Source of the DNA: Planctomycetaceae bacterium
GTDB taxonomy: Bacteria; Planctomycetota; Planctomycetia; Pirellulales; Thermoguttaceae
Assembly (NCBI GenBank): GCA_012719125.1
Contig: JAAYAY010000009.1
Coordinates: 1-64,000, forward strand
Length of the DNA: 64,000 nt
Direction: 5' to 3'
In this document: positions 55,858 to 64,000 of the stretch, in pieces
Layout: each line of letters begins with the position of its first letter
How positions within the stretch are numbered: the stretch's first letter is position 1
The notes under the pieces: model-generated
What the model was told of the DNA's origin: nothing
The model's input: the letters and a program-made list of their open reading frames with translations, nothing else
The model's database searches: none
Position numbers and translations under genes: made by a program

Positions 55858-56046
55858 TCAACGGTCGGACTCGTACTGCTGCCACCTGCGCAGCTCGGCG
55901 TCGAAATGGGCATCACGAGATCCGTAGTCGTTCCCGCCAGCGGAGTAATACTCCCTTCCGCCTAGGTTGTAGGCCGCCTCCGGTAGGGTGCAGCCCGACG
56001 CTCCGAGAAGTGCAGCCAACATCGCAAGCGTAGCAATCCGTCGCAT
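55858..56046 (-). CDS. Small lipoprotein (62 residues)
   Basis: The product has a complete lipoprotein leader (MRRIATLAMLAALLGASGC, lipobox GASGC) and a short mature part rich in Tyr, Gly and Asp (NLGGREYYSAGGNDYGSRD) ending in a charged helix. No family is recognised. Small Tyr/Gly lipoproteins of this size are common in planctomycetes. The leader makes the call likely despite the short length. It stands alone, flanked by gaps. Confidence 0.7.
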   Translation of the reverse strand: MRRIATLAMLAALLGASGCTLPEAAYNLGGREYYSAGGNDYGSRDAHFDAELRRWQQYESDR

Positions 56047-56310
56047 GGTCAGTCTCCGTGGAGGGTCGGAGAGTATCCAGATGAAGCCGCCCTTAACCTA
56101 GTGATCGGCCGGTTTCTGAATGCGATACACCAAACCTCGCCCAATTTGCGTCCGCCAGGCTCCTGTTCGTCGAATGAACGTGCATTCAGGCAGGCTGCTT
56201 CGCCAAGATTCCCCCGCAATTCCCCTGGCGGCACGGGGTACCACGATTGGGGGGGCGAGAGTTATTCGCCTTGCAGCCAGTCGGCTGTTCTCGCTGCGTG
56301 TCGCAACGTG

Positions 56311-56598
56311 CTATGTCACCTGGATTCGATTGACCACGTTCCAGCCGGTTGCTGCCTCCATGGCGGCGTGCTGAGCGATCTGCTTCGTGTAGTAGGTCCG
56401 GCATCGTCCGGAAAGAATGATTTCACTTTCGCGAAGCTCCACGCGGAGGCTCTTCACCCCGGCCGCGGTGGCATGCCAGACAGTCTGTTCGATCTTGGCG
56501 GCTAGACGTTCCAGGTCGAACTGCGATTCGTCGACGCCTGACTGCCTGCGGCAGTCGAGGGGTTCCAGAATCCCCACACTGAACTCGAAACCTACCAT
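56311..56598 (-). CDS. Small BON-like protein 1
   Basis: The 95-residue product carries a BON-like module at its C-terminal half: SLRVELRESEIILSGRCRTYYTKQIAQHAAMEAATGWNVVNRIQV, which fits the beta-alpha-beta pattern in which a short strand, a turn with SGR and a helix are followed by a final strand. There is no signal peptide. Free-standing BON-like proteins are small binding domains of unclear ligand. The start is ATG 56598; the frame opens further upstream. It is in the same direction as a second such gene at 57123-56860. Confidence 0.65.
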   Translation of the reverse strand: MVGFEFSVGILEPLDCRRQSGVDESQFDLERLAAKIEQTVWHATAAGVKSLRVELRESEIILSGRCRTYYTKQIAQHAAMEAATGWNVVNRIQVT

Positions 56599-56859
56599 GG
56601 TTCCCTCCTCACCCGGCGTGTGCAAGCGGCGTCCCTGGCCGTCGCGGGGTTATGCTTCTGGGAACCTCCGTGTTCCGCGATCCTTCCTACCAAGCGTCGA
56701 ACAAGTGCCCTCGACTTTCGCGTCTCCAGAAAACACTCCTATTCCATAATTCGGGCAAGCCTGTCCGCAGCCCGGCACCGACAAGGATCCGGCAAGTTCC
56801 TGTCGATGTGTCGCTGCCAGCGTCCGTCCGGCGCAGCGACCTGGAAAAGTACACGCTCG

Positions 56860-57123
56860 TCAACTCTCGAATATCACATCACAACTCGTTTCGGGAAATC
56901 CCTGAACTCGAATTGCGTTGATCAGCTCAATCTCGATGCCGCTGCAGATGGATCGGACTGCCTCTTGGGCAAGTTGCTTGTAGTAGAAAGAAGAAACCAC
57001 TCCGGAAATCATCAGCCCATGCCCTAGTGGTTCCACTCGCAAGTCTCGCAACTCGCAAATGGGGCTTCCTGCTAGAGCCATCTGTGCTCTCGGCTGAATC
57101 TCCCTCGCCGAAATATCGGCCAT
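56860..57123 (-). CDS. Small BON-like protein 2
   Basis: From ATG 57123, preceded by the ribosome binding site GGAAGGAA, the product is 87 residues. ELRDLRVEPLGHGLMISGVV and SSFYYKQLAQEAVRSICSGI followed by LINAIRV have the same BON-like pattern as the gene at 56598-56311; FYYKQLAQEAV pairs with TYYTKQIAQHAA. There is no signal peptide. The two genes are 261 bases apart on one strand, so they are likely an old duplication. Longer in-frame starts exist but lack a ribosome binding site. Confidence 0.65.
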   Translation of the reverse strand: MADISAREIQPRAQMALAGSPICELRDLRVEPLGHGLMISGVVSSFYYKQLAQEAVRSICSGIEIELINAIRVQGFPETSCDVIFES

Positions 57124-57567
57124 GTTTCCCAAATTCCTTCCTTGGCAAGGAACACCGGCTCGTTGCTTTCCTCCTCGTTCACTGCTGCGCACTAGGGCCC
57201 TTGAAAACACATTGCGGCCCCAAAACCGGTCGATCCCAGTTCCACCGTTTCCCGGCAACTCCCATCCCAGTAAGACCATCGGGATCGGGACAAAACAGAA
57301 GCTGCACAGCGAGCAGTTGCCAACGGCGGCTCATTCTCCAGTGTACCGCCCTCCTCTCGGTCATGGGTGACAGTAGCACAACCAGAACATGCCGACCAGA
57401 AGTCTACCCCCTAGACCACGAATGCGTCAAGCCCCAAACACAGAACTAGCGCAACCGACAACGGATTCCGGACACTCGATTCCGAGTTCGCCGGTCTTGG
57501 ACAGAGCAACAGGCAGACGATGGGGCAGTTTCAAGCGGCTTGGAGAACATCCCTGCCGCACCGGAGC
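57124..57567. other. 444-base gap without a recognisable gene
   Basis: Frames crossing this region show no protein-like features. It should hold the promoter of the second BON-like gene. No hairpin terminator after the adenylylsulfate kinase gene (which ends here on the minus strand) is obvious. Confidence 0.45.
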
Positions 57568-58227
57568 TCAGCCCAGTTTCCCGGCCGATCCCAGAAAGGC
57601 AATCACTTCGTCGGCCAACTCCTCGGCGGTCTTCGTGCCGGCGTCCAGCGTCAATTCGGGATTCTGCGGCGGCTCGTAGGGATCGTCGATGCCGGTGAAA
57701 CCCTTGATCTCACCTGCGCGAGCTTTCTTATATAGCCCTTTCGGGTCACGGGCTTCGCAAACCTCCAGCGGCGCGTCGACAAAGACCTCGACGAAATCAC
57801 CCTCATTCAAAGTTGCACGCACGTGATCGCGATCCACCCGATAGGGGCTAATGAAAGCAGTGATAGCAATGACGCCGGACTCGCAGAACAACTTGGCGAC
57901 GGCGCCAATTCGACGAATGTTCTCTTCCCGGTCTTGCGCTGAGAATCCCAACCCAAAACGCTTTGCGAACTCCTCGCCGTGACGATCCTTGAGCATGCCG
58001 GGACCTGCATTGAGTCCGTGACGGATGTTGTCTCCGTCAAGAACGTAACTCCGCTTCTGGAGGGAGTGCAGTCTGTGGTCCACCAGATTGGCAACCGTGC
58101 TTTTCCCGCAAGCACTAAGGCCGGTGAACCAGACCACGCAACCTTTTTGCCCATTGAGACGCTCGCGTTCCTCGCGAGCGACGGCGTGTTCGTGCCAGTG
58201 TACTTGAACGTCAGGATCCTGAGCCAT
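57568..58227 (-). CDS. cysC: Adenylylsulfate kinase
   Basis: The 219-residue enzyme phosphorylates adenylylsulfate (APS) to PAPS with ATP. Walker A is GLSACGKS (36-43), and LDGDNIRHGLN, FSAQDREENIRRIGAVAKLF, SPYRVDRD and VFVDAPLEVCEARDPKGLYKKARAGEIKGFTGID are the standard CysC blocks. The start ATG 58227 gives the usual length with a short N-terminal extension. No ATP sulfurylase gene is adjacent. It may serve sulfate assimilation or sulfation of glycans. Confidence 0.95.
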   Translation of the reverse strand: MAQDPDVQVHWHEHAVAREERERLNGQKGCVVWFTGLSACGKSTVANLVDHRLHSLQKRSYVLDGDNIRHGLNAGPGMLKDRHGEEFAKRFGLGFSAQDREENIRRIGAVAKLFCESGVIAITAFISPYRVDRDHVRATLNEGDFVEVFVDAPLEVCEARDPKGLYKKARAGEIKGFTGIDDPYEPPQNPELTLDAGTKTAEELADEVIAFLGSAGKLG

Positions 58228-58613
58228 GGAACGTCTTCTTCCTTTGGTCAAACGGAACGGTTGGCTGGACGATGAGAGAGGAACAGCCCTCCGACGAGGG
58301 AAGTCACTGTCGGTCTGCGATACTTCAAATTGGCGAGGGCAGGTACTCCAGGAAGTCTTGCTCTTTTCGCACGGAAATCTGCATGATACGCAGAACTCCC
58401 TCGGAGAGGCAATGGTCGAGTCCACGGTACCGGCTTGCGAGCGAACGAAATCGGACGTAAACCGGAGTGGACAAAGCTGTTTCTTTGTCCGTTACGGGAC
58501 CTCCAAAACCAGACTTTGGGCTCGCCCCTTCCATGGTCGACCGATATAATCCCGAGGTCCAGGCCGCGAGGTCACACCACTCAACGAACCCATAGGGCAA
58601 GCAGGTTCTACCC
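58228..58613. other. 386-base divergent promoter region
   Basis: This gap separates the kinase (minus) and the phosphorylase (plus). No gene or repeat is recognised. Confidence 0.45.
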
Positions 58614-60812
58614 ATGAGTCGAACGGATATTGCGACTACCACGTCCCCGGAAGTCAGTCTTGGAACGGGACTTACAGCCGAAACACTGTATGAGAAGTGC
58701 ACCGTGCTGGCCCACAACATCTGGTGGAGTTGGCAGCCTGAGGTCATCAATCTGTTCCGAGATCTTGACCCGATTCGGTGGCGTCAATTGGATCACAATC
58801 CGATCGCCCTCCTCAGCGAATTCACTCCGGAACGCCTGGAAATGCGAGCGGCCGAGTTGGTCCTCTTCAGCCGCATCAACCATGCCTATCGCCGCCTCAA
58901 GGAGTACCTGGCACACCGGCCGATTTGGGCCAAGACCCATTCCGGCGTGCTTGGATCGATGCCGGTCGCCTATTTCTCCCTCGAATTTGGACTGCACGAA
59001 TCGATCCCCGTGTACTCGGGCGGTTTGGGCGTGCTCTCCGGCGACCATATCAAGAGCGCCAGCGGTCTTGGGGTCCCGCTGGTGGCGATCGGCCTGTTCT
59101 ACGACCAGGGTTACTTCAAACAGCGTCTGGATGAGACCGGCTGGCAGCAGGAAGAATACCTCGACACCAAGGTCGAGAACCTTCCCATGGAACCGGCCGT
59201 GGGACCGGACGGAAAGCCGATCATGATTGGGATCGATACCCGCAACGGTCGCCTGCTGGCAAAAGTCCATCTCATGCGAGTGGGCCGTGTGCGGCTCTAT
59301 CTGCTGGATTGCGACGTCGAAGGCAACAAGCCCGAGGACCGCGAACTGACCAGCCGCCTCTACGGCGGCGATAACCGCACTCGGATTCGCCAGGAACTCG
59401 TCGCCGGCGTGGGGGGAGTTCGGGCGCTGAAGGCGCTGGGCATCACCCCGGGCGTCTACCATCTGAATGAAGGGCACAGCGCATTCGCCACGCTGGAAGG
59501 GATTCGCGAGCGGATCAAAGACGACGGCATGAGTTTTGACGATGCGCTGCGGGACGTGGCCCAGCACACCGTCTTCACCACTCACACGCCGGTGCCCGCA
59601 GGCCACGATCGCTTTGACGGCGGACTGATCGAAGAACACCTGGGTCCCCTCCGGGATGAACTGGGTATCTCCTTCGAACAGTTGATGGGCCTGGGACGCG
59701 TGGAACCCAAGAACGACCACGAGCCGTTCTGCATGACCGTCCTGGGACTGAAGCTTTCGCGAAAGGCAAACGCCGTGAGCTGTCTTCACGGGCATGTGAC
59801 GAGGCGGATGTGGGCCCACCTCTGGCCGTGGCGGGTCGAAGAAGAGATTCCCATCGGCCATATCACCAACGGCGTCCATATTCCCAGTTGGCTGGCCTGG
59901 CAGATGCGGCAACTCTACGATCGGCAGTTCGCCCCCGACTGGTTCAGCCGAATGGGCCAACCGGAGGTCTGGCAGGCGATCCACGAGGTCGATCCGGGCG
60001 AGTTGTGGGAAACACATCATACGTTGAAGAATCTTCTTCTGTCGTTTGTTCGCCGCCGCGTGAGCCGCCAATGCCGCCGCCGCGGAGAGAGCGAAGAGGC
60101 CGTCGAACGTGCACGGAACATGCTCGATCCGAACGTTCTGACGATCGGGTTCGCCCGCCGCTTCGCCACGTACAAGCGAGCCGACCTGATTCTCGGCAAC
60201 CTGGACTGGCTCGACAAGATCGTGAACGATCCGCAACGGCCGCTGCAACTCATCTTTGCGGGCAAGGCCCATCCCGCCGACCAGCCGGGCAAGGAGTTGA
60301 TCAAGCGAATCGCCAATCTGCGCCACGATCCCCGGTTCGCCGACCGGATCGCGTTCATCGAAGATTACGACATCAACGTGTGCCGCCACATGATCCAGGG
60401 AGTCGACGTGTGGCTCAACAATCCGCGCCGGCCCTTGGAGGCCTCCGGAACCAGCGGCCAGAAGGCCGTCCTCAATGGAGCCCTGAACCTCTCGGTTCTC
60501 GACGGCTGGTGGGCGGAAGGATACGACGGCTACAACGGCTTCGCCATCGGCAAGGGACGCAGCCACGTCGACGTAGGCCTTACGGACGGGCGCGACGGCC
60601 AGTACCTCATGGAGACGCTGGAAGAGGAGGTCATTCCTCTCTATTACGATCGCGACATCGACGGCCTGCCCCGCAGTTGGATCAAGCGGATGATGAACTC
60701 CATCAGCACCCTCGCTTGGCGATTCAGTTCCGACCGAATGGTGGCGGATTACGTGCGTTCCACCTATCTGCCCGCGGCAGGCGGCGTGAGTTGCGACATG
60801 AACTTCCGCTAG
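58614..60812 (+). CDS. Alpha-glucan (glycogen/maltodextrin) phosphorylase, GT35
   Basis: The 732-residue enzyme releases glucose-1-phosphate from alpha-1,4-glucans. It belongs to the shorter, archaeal/bacterial-type alpha-glucan phosphorylase group with the N-terminal DUF3417 extension ([22 protein letters not shown]). [50 protein letters not shown] and [15 protein letters not shown] are family blocks. The PLP lysine is Lys617 in [19 protein letters not shown]; the usual Met before it is Gln here. The start is ATG 58614. It is followed by GltX after 76 bases in the same direction. No other glycogen gene is visible. Confidence 0.93.
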   Translation: MSRTDIATTTSPEVSLGTGLTAETLYEKCTVLAHNIWWSWQPEVINLFRDLDPIRWRQLDHNPIALLSEFTPERLEMRAAELVLFSRINHAYRRLKEYLAHRPIWAKTHSGVLGSMPVAYFSLEFGLHESIPVYSGGLGVLSGDHIKSASGLGVPLVAIGLFYDQGYFKQRLDETGWQQEEYLDTKVENLPMEPAVGPDGKPIMIGIDTRNGRLLAKVHLMRVGRVRLYLLDCDVEGNKPEDRELTSRLYGGDNRTRIRQELVAGVGGVRALKALGITPGVYHLNEGHSAFATLEGIRERIKDDGMSFDDALRDVAQHTVFTTHTPVPAGHDRFDGGLIEEHLGPLRDELGISFEQLMGLGRVEPKNDHEPFCMTVLGLKLSRKANAVSCLHGHVTRRMWAHLWPWRVEEEIPIGHITNGVHIPSWLAWQMRQLYDRQFAPDWFSRMGQPEVWQAIHEVDPGELWETHHTLKNLLLSFVRRRVSRQCRRRGESEEAVERARNMLDPNVLTIGFARRFATYKRADLILGNLDWLDKIVNDPQRPLQLIFAGKAHPADQPGKELIKRIANLRHDPRFADRIAFIEDYDINVCRHMIQGVDVWLNNPRRPLEASGTSGQKAVLNGALNLSVLDGWWAEGYDGYNGFAIGKGRSHVDVGLTDGRDGQYLMETLEEEVIPLYYDRDIDGLPRSWIKRMMNSISTLAWRFSSDRMVADYVRSTYLPAAGGVSCDMNFR

Positions 60813-60888
60813 CCCGGCCTTGTCGCTCTATTTAACGGTTTCGGTAGAGTCAGCCAACCCTCTCCAGTCCGACGAGCAGGCTTGTTTC

Positions 60889-62448
60889 ATGATCGTTCGC
60901 ACTCGCTTCGCGCCAAGCCCGACCGGCTACCTCCATATCGGCGGGGTGCGCACTGCCCTGTTTTGCTGGCTCTTCGCCCGGCGAAATGGAGGGCAATTCG
61001 TGCTCCGCATCGACGACACGGACCAGCAGCGCAATGTGGAAGCCGCCCTGAAGCCGATTCTCGAGGGGCTGCGATGGCTCGGGATCGATTGGGATGAGGG
61101 CCCCGAAGTGGGGGGCAAGTTTGAGCCCTATTATCAGTCTCAGCGAGCCGACCGGCATCGGGCGGCCGCGGCGAGACTGGTCGCCGCCGGGCAGGCCTAT
61201 CGCGACTATGCCAAGACGGAAGAAGTTCAGGCCGAGCGTGAGGCCGCCGAGAAGGCCAAGCAGCAGTTCGTTTACAGCCGCCGCTGGATGGCGGAAACGC
61301 CCGAGGATTGTGCCCGATTTGAATCCGAGGGTCGTCAGGCGGTCGTGCGACTGAAGATGCCCCGCGAAGGCAAGCTGGTGATCCCCGACCTGATTCGCGG
61401 CGACGTCGAGTTTGATTGGGCCCGGGAGCAGGACCACGTGGTCCAGCGGGCCGACGGAAGCTGCCTGTACCACCTGGCGAGCGTGGTCGACGATCACGAC
61501 ATGGAGATCTCTCACGTGATTCGGGCCGAAGAGCACCTGTCGAACACGCCGCGACAGATCTTCATTGCCCAGGGCCTGGGCTACGAACTGCCCCAATACG
61601 CCCACCTGCCTTTTGTTGCCGAACCGGGGAGCAAGGTCAAGCTGAGCAAGCGGAAGCTCGACAAGTACCTGAAGAACAAGGACTTCGCCCAACTGGTTCA
61701 GCACGGGCAGAAGATCGCCGAAGCCGTCGGGCTGACGGTCGACATGGACACCTTCAACCCGGTGATCGTCGATTTTTACGAGCAGGTTGGATACCTGCCC
61801 GGCGCGATCGTCAACTACCTGGCCCTGCTCGGCTGGTCCCTGGACGACAAGACGGAGCATTTTGGTATTCCTCAGTTGGTGGAAGCTTTTTCGCTGGAAA
61901 GGGTCAATAAGGCCCCGGCCAGCTTCGATCCGAAAAAACTCATGGCCTTTCAGGAGCGGCACATGCTGGAAGTGCCGGCAGAGGAGAAGGTCGGCCTGGT
62001 GCTGCCCTACCTGGAGAAGGCCGGCCTGGTGCCCCGCGGCGATGAGACGGCGACAATCAAGGTCCGCAGAATCGTGGAAGCGGCCGGCGACCGGATCAAA
62101 GTGGCCGGCGACATCCTCGACTACGCCGACTTCTTCAAACCCGACAACGAACTGAGCTACGATGAGAAGGCCTTCGAAAAACGCATCCGGAAGGCCGAGG
62201 ATGCCGCCGACTTGCTGAAGAAGCTCCGCGAGGTGTTGGCCGGGGCCGAGGCCTTCGACGCGGCAAGTCTGGATCGATTGGTGCACGGCTTTGTCGAGGC
62301 CGAGGGAATCAACATCGGCCAGATCATCCACGCAATCCGGGTGGCCGCGACGGGCAAGGCCGTGGGATTCGGAATGTTCGATACCCTGGCGATCCTCGGC
62401 AAGGAATCGTGCCTGGCCAGGATCGATCGGGCGTTGGCAATGGTGTGA
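60889..62448 (+). CDS. gltX: Glutamyl-tRNA synthetase
   Basis: The 519-residue class I synthetase charges tRNA-Glu. HIGH is HIGG (16-19) in [21 protein letters not shown], and KMSKS is KLSKR (251-255). [13 protein letters not shown] and the C-terminal helical anticodon-binding region ([20 protein letters not shown]) are present. ATG 60889 starts directly before the conserved [11 protein letters not shown]. The gene ends in a GTGA overlap with a small following gene. Because a separate GlnRS gene lies 0.7 kb downstream, this enzyme is likely discriminating. Confidence 0.96.
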   Translation: MIVRTRFAPSPTGYLHIGGVRTALFCWLFARRNGGQFVLRIDDTDQQRNVEAALKPILEGLRWLGIDWDEGPEVGGKFEPYYQSQRADRHRAAAARLVAAGQAYRDYAKTEEVQAEREAAEKAKQQFVYSRRWMAETPEDCARFESEGRQAVVRLKMPREGKLVIPDLIRGDVEFDWAREQDHVVQRADGSCLYHLASVVDDHDMEISHVIRAEEHLSNTPRQIFIAQGLGYELPQYAHLPFVAEPGSKVKLSKRKLDKYLKNKDFAQLVQHGQKIAEAVGLTVDMDTFNPVIVDFYEQVGYLPGAIVNYLALLGWSLDDKTEHFGIPQLVEAFSLERVNKAPASFDPKKLMAFQERHMLEVPAEEKVGLVLPYLEKAGLVPRGDETATIKVRRIVEAAGDRIKVAGDILDYADFFKPDNELSYDEKAFEKRIRKAEDAADLLKKLREVLAGAEAFDAASLDRLVHGFVEAEGINIGQIIHAIRVAATGKAVGFGMFDTLAILGKESCLARIDRALAMV

Positions 62449-62654
62449 GTGTCGAGGACCGTGTCGTGATCGACGACTTGCCGGAAATCACTCCTGATCC
62501 CGTGGTTGAGGCCTATAAGGCCCATGTGGATCGAACTCTGCTGCGGGAGAACCTGAAGCTGACGGTCGAAGAACGTTTTCTCAAGTTGATGGACCTCCAG
62601 AAGTTCGCTGAGGAATTGCGCGAGGCCGGAAGAAAGGCCAGAGAGAAGCGATGA
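62445..62654 (+). CDS. Small helical partner protein of the nucleotidyltransferase
   Basis: The 69-residue product (GTG start at 62445, overlapping the GltX stop as GTGA) contains [20 protein letters not shown] and [20 protein letters not shown], a charged helical sequence that I associate with small proteins encoded just before nucleotidyltransferase genes. A second GTG at 62466 is an alternative start. Its stop overlaps the next start (ATGA), so the two are translated together. It is a possible antitoxin or adaptor; no DNA-binding motif is visible. Confidence 0.75.
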   Translation: MSVEDRVVIDDLPEITPDPVVEAYKAHVDRTLLRENLKLTVEERFLKLMDLQKFAEELREAGRKAREKR

Positions 62655-63136
62655 CGGACTTGAGACGCATAGTGAAGGTTTTGACAGAGGCGAAGATCGA
62701 ATTCATTCTCGTCGGCGGTGCTGCGGCGACGGCTCACGGGGCATCGCGATTGACGCAAGACATTGATATTGTCTATTGCCGCTCAGCGGAGAATATACAG
62801 AGACTGGTCGATGTGCTGGGGCCCTACGACCCATATATGCGAGGAGCGCCCCCGGGGCTTCCCTTTCTTTGGGATTCCACCACGATTCACCGTGGGCTCA
62901 ACTTCACGCTCACGACCTCCCTCGGCGATCTGGATCTCCTCGGTGAGATAGCCGGAGGAGGTGGCTATGAGGAATTGCTTCCCCACACCATGACACTGGA
63001 AGCGTTCGGGATTGAGTGCTTATGCTTGAAGATCGAACCGTTGATTCGGGTCAAACGGGCGGCCGGACGTCCTAAGGATCTAGAGGCAATTGCCGAACTT
63101 GAAGCTCTTCTCGAAGAGCGAACTGAACGAGAGTGA
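62651..63136 (+). CDS. Nucleotidyltransferase of the AbiEii/MNT-like type
   Basis: The 161-residue product has the minimal nucleotidyltransferase core: [23 protein letters not shown] with GG at 22-23 and metal-binding Asp37 and Asp39, then [20 protein letters not shown] and a C-terminal helix with [29 protein letters not shown]. The GRPKDL segment is typical of the AbiEii-related/DUF6036 group. Relatives act as toxins or tRNA-modifying enzymes in toxin-antitoxin pairs. It is coupled by ATGA to the small helical gene, and both sit between two tRNA synthetase genes. Confidence 0.82.
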   Translation: MTDLRRIVKVLTEAKIEFILVGGAAATAHGASRLTQDIDIVYCRSAENIQRLVDVLGPYDPYMRGAPPGLPFLWDSTTIHRGLNFTLTTSLGDLDLLGEIAGGGGYEELLPHTMTLEAFGIECLCLKIEPLIRVKRAAGRPKDLEAIAELEALLEERTERE

Positions 63137-63177
63137 CACGACATCGGAGTCTTTCTGATCGCATCTGGAGTCGCGAT

Positions 63178-64000
63178 ATGAGTAATAACGAATCTGCAGC
63201 CCCGCTCGATTTCATCCGCACCCGAGTGGCCGAAGATCTGAAGACGGGCAAGTACGGCGGCCGCGTGCATACGCGGTTTCCGCCCGAGCCGAACGGGTAT
63301 CTGCACATCGGCCACGCCAAGTCGATCTGCCTGAACTTCGGAATCGCCCGGGAGAACGAAGGGGGACTCTGCAACCTGCGTTTCGACGATACCAATCCGA
63401 CCAAGGAGGAGCAGGAATACGTCGATTCGATCAAGCAGGACGTCCGCTGGCTCGGCTTCGATTGGGGCGATCGGGAGTACTACGCCTCCGACTACTTCGA
63501 TCAGATCTACAAGTGGGCCGTGCAGATGATCGAGGGCGGCAAGGCCTACGTGTGCGATCTCGATGCCGAGCAGACTCGCGAGTATCGGGGCACCTTGAAG
63601 GAACCCGGCAAGAACAGCCCTTACCGCGATCGGTCGGTGGAAGAAAATCTCGAACTGTTCGAGAAAATGCGGGCAGGCGAGTTTCCCAATGGCGCCCGGA
63701 CCCTGCGGGCCAAGATCGACATGGCCCACCCCAACCTCAACATGCGCGACCCGGTCATGTATCGGATCCTGCACGCCAGCCACCACCGCAGCGGCGATAA
63801 GTGGTGCATCTATCCGATGTACGACTTCACCCACGGCCAATCCGACTCGATCGAAGGGATCACCCATTCGATCTGCACCCTCGAATTCGAGAACCACCGC
63901 CCGCTCTACGACTGGTACCTCGAAACGCTCGGCATCTATCGCCCCCAGCAGATCGAGTTCGCCCGCCTCAACCTGACGTACACGGTGATGAGCAAACGCA
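63178..64000 (+). CDS. glnS: Glutaminyl-tRNA synthetase (C-terminus outside window)
   Basis: The frame opens with ATG 63178 and runs off the right edge with 274 residues visible of about 550. It begins with [19 protein letters not shown], then [20 protein letters not shown] with HIGH at 43-46, [62 protein letters not shown], and ends in LTYTVMSKR, the KMSKS loop. It charges tRNA-Gln directly. GlnRS is found in planctomycetes and gammaproteobacteria among bacteria and is rarer elsewhere. Confidence 0.96.
   Translation, partial: MSNNESAAPLDFIRTRVAEDLKTGKYGGRVHTRFPPEPNGYLHIGHAKSICLNFGIARENEGGLCNLRFDDTNPTKEEQEYVDSIKQDVRWLGFDWGDREYYASDYFDQIYKWAVQMIEGGKAYVCDLDAEQTREYRGTLKEPGKNSPYRDRSVEENLELFEKMRAGEFPNGARTLRAKIDMAHPNLNMRDPVMYRILHASHHRSGDKWCIYPMYDFTHGQSDSIEGITHSICTLEFENHRPLYDWYLETLGIYRPQQIEFARLNLTYTVMSKR

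Noticed and set aside
58608-60566. 652-residue minus-strand open frame
   Set aside because: It is the antisense of the GT35 phosphorylase.

Overview
The window is a high-GC bacterial chromosome segment that most likely comes from a member of the Planctomycetota, possibly a metagenome-assembled genome. This is inferred from the mix of families: a MoxR/DUF58/BatA/BatB/BatD operon, a sulfatase, Gfo/Idh/MocA and FAD-dependent oxidoreductases with a Tat-like leader, xylose-isomerase-like TIM barrels, DUF5107/DUF4380/DUF4832 proteins, an AraC-type XylR regulator, GltX together with GlnRS, and several families of long palindromic intergenic elements. No rRNA, tRNA, CRISPR array or intact transposase was recognised.

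Layout. 1-2.1 kb: a HEAT-repeat exported protein (runs off the left edge) and two gene fragments joined head to head at about 1.88 kb. 2.1-10 kb: a tightly coupled aerotolerance-type (Bat) operon on the + strand, in which BatB carries a BatC-like lipoprotein tail and BatD has a palindromic element inside its leader. 10.2-14.4 kb: an FAD oxidoreductase, a truncated amidohydrolase meeting it tail to tail, a GT87-type membrane glycosyltransferase, a GNAT acetyltransferase and a small membrane protein. 15-27.4 kb: secreted carbohydrate enzymes (six-hairpin glycosidase, a double-domain esterase), the agmatine-to-putrescine pair AguA/AguB, a SIS isomerase, a sulfatase, a TIM-barrel isomerase, two convergent URO-D-like methyltransferases and an SGNH hydrolase.

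27.8-45.4 kb: a XylR-type regulator followed by a long co-directional run (beta-propeller, DUF5107-TPR, DUF4380, DUF4832-like, two tandem GH27-like proteins, two paralogous clan GH-A enzymes, an outer-membrane beta-barrel) and a divergent rhamnogalacturonan-acetylesterase-like gene. This looks like a plant- or algal-polysaccharide utilisation locus without SusC/SusD. The GH27 pair is a recent tandem duplication whose breakpoint can be read in the sequence.

46-64 kb is more housekeeping: an RpoD-like sigma factor, a lipoprotein, a large amidohydrolase/aminotransferase fusion, a CoA-transferase/GNAT fusion next to an ADP-forming acyl-CoA synthetase, a small lipoprotein, two tiny BON-like proteins, adenylylsulfate kinase, alpha-glucan phosphorylase, GltX, a small-protein/nucleotidyltransferase pair and the start of GlnRS. 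Many neighbouring genes share a 4-base ATGA or GTGA stop/start overlap, so translational coupling is common here.
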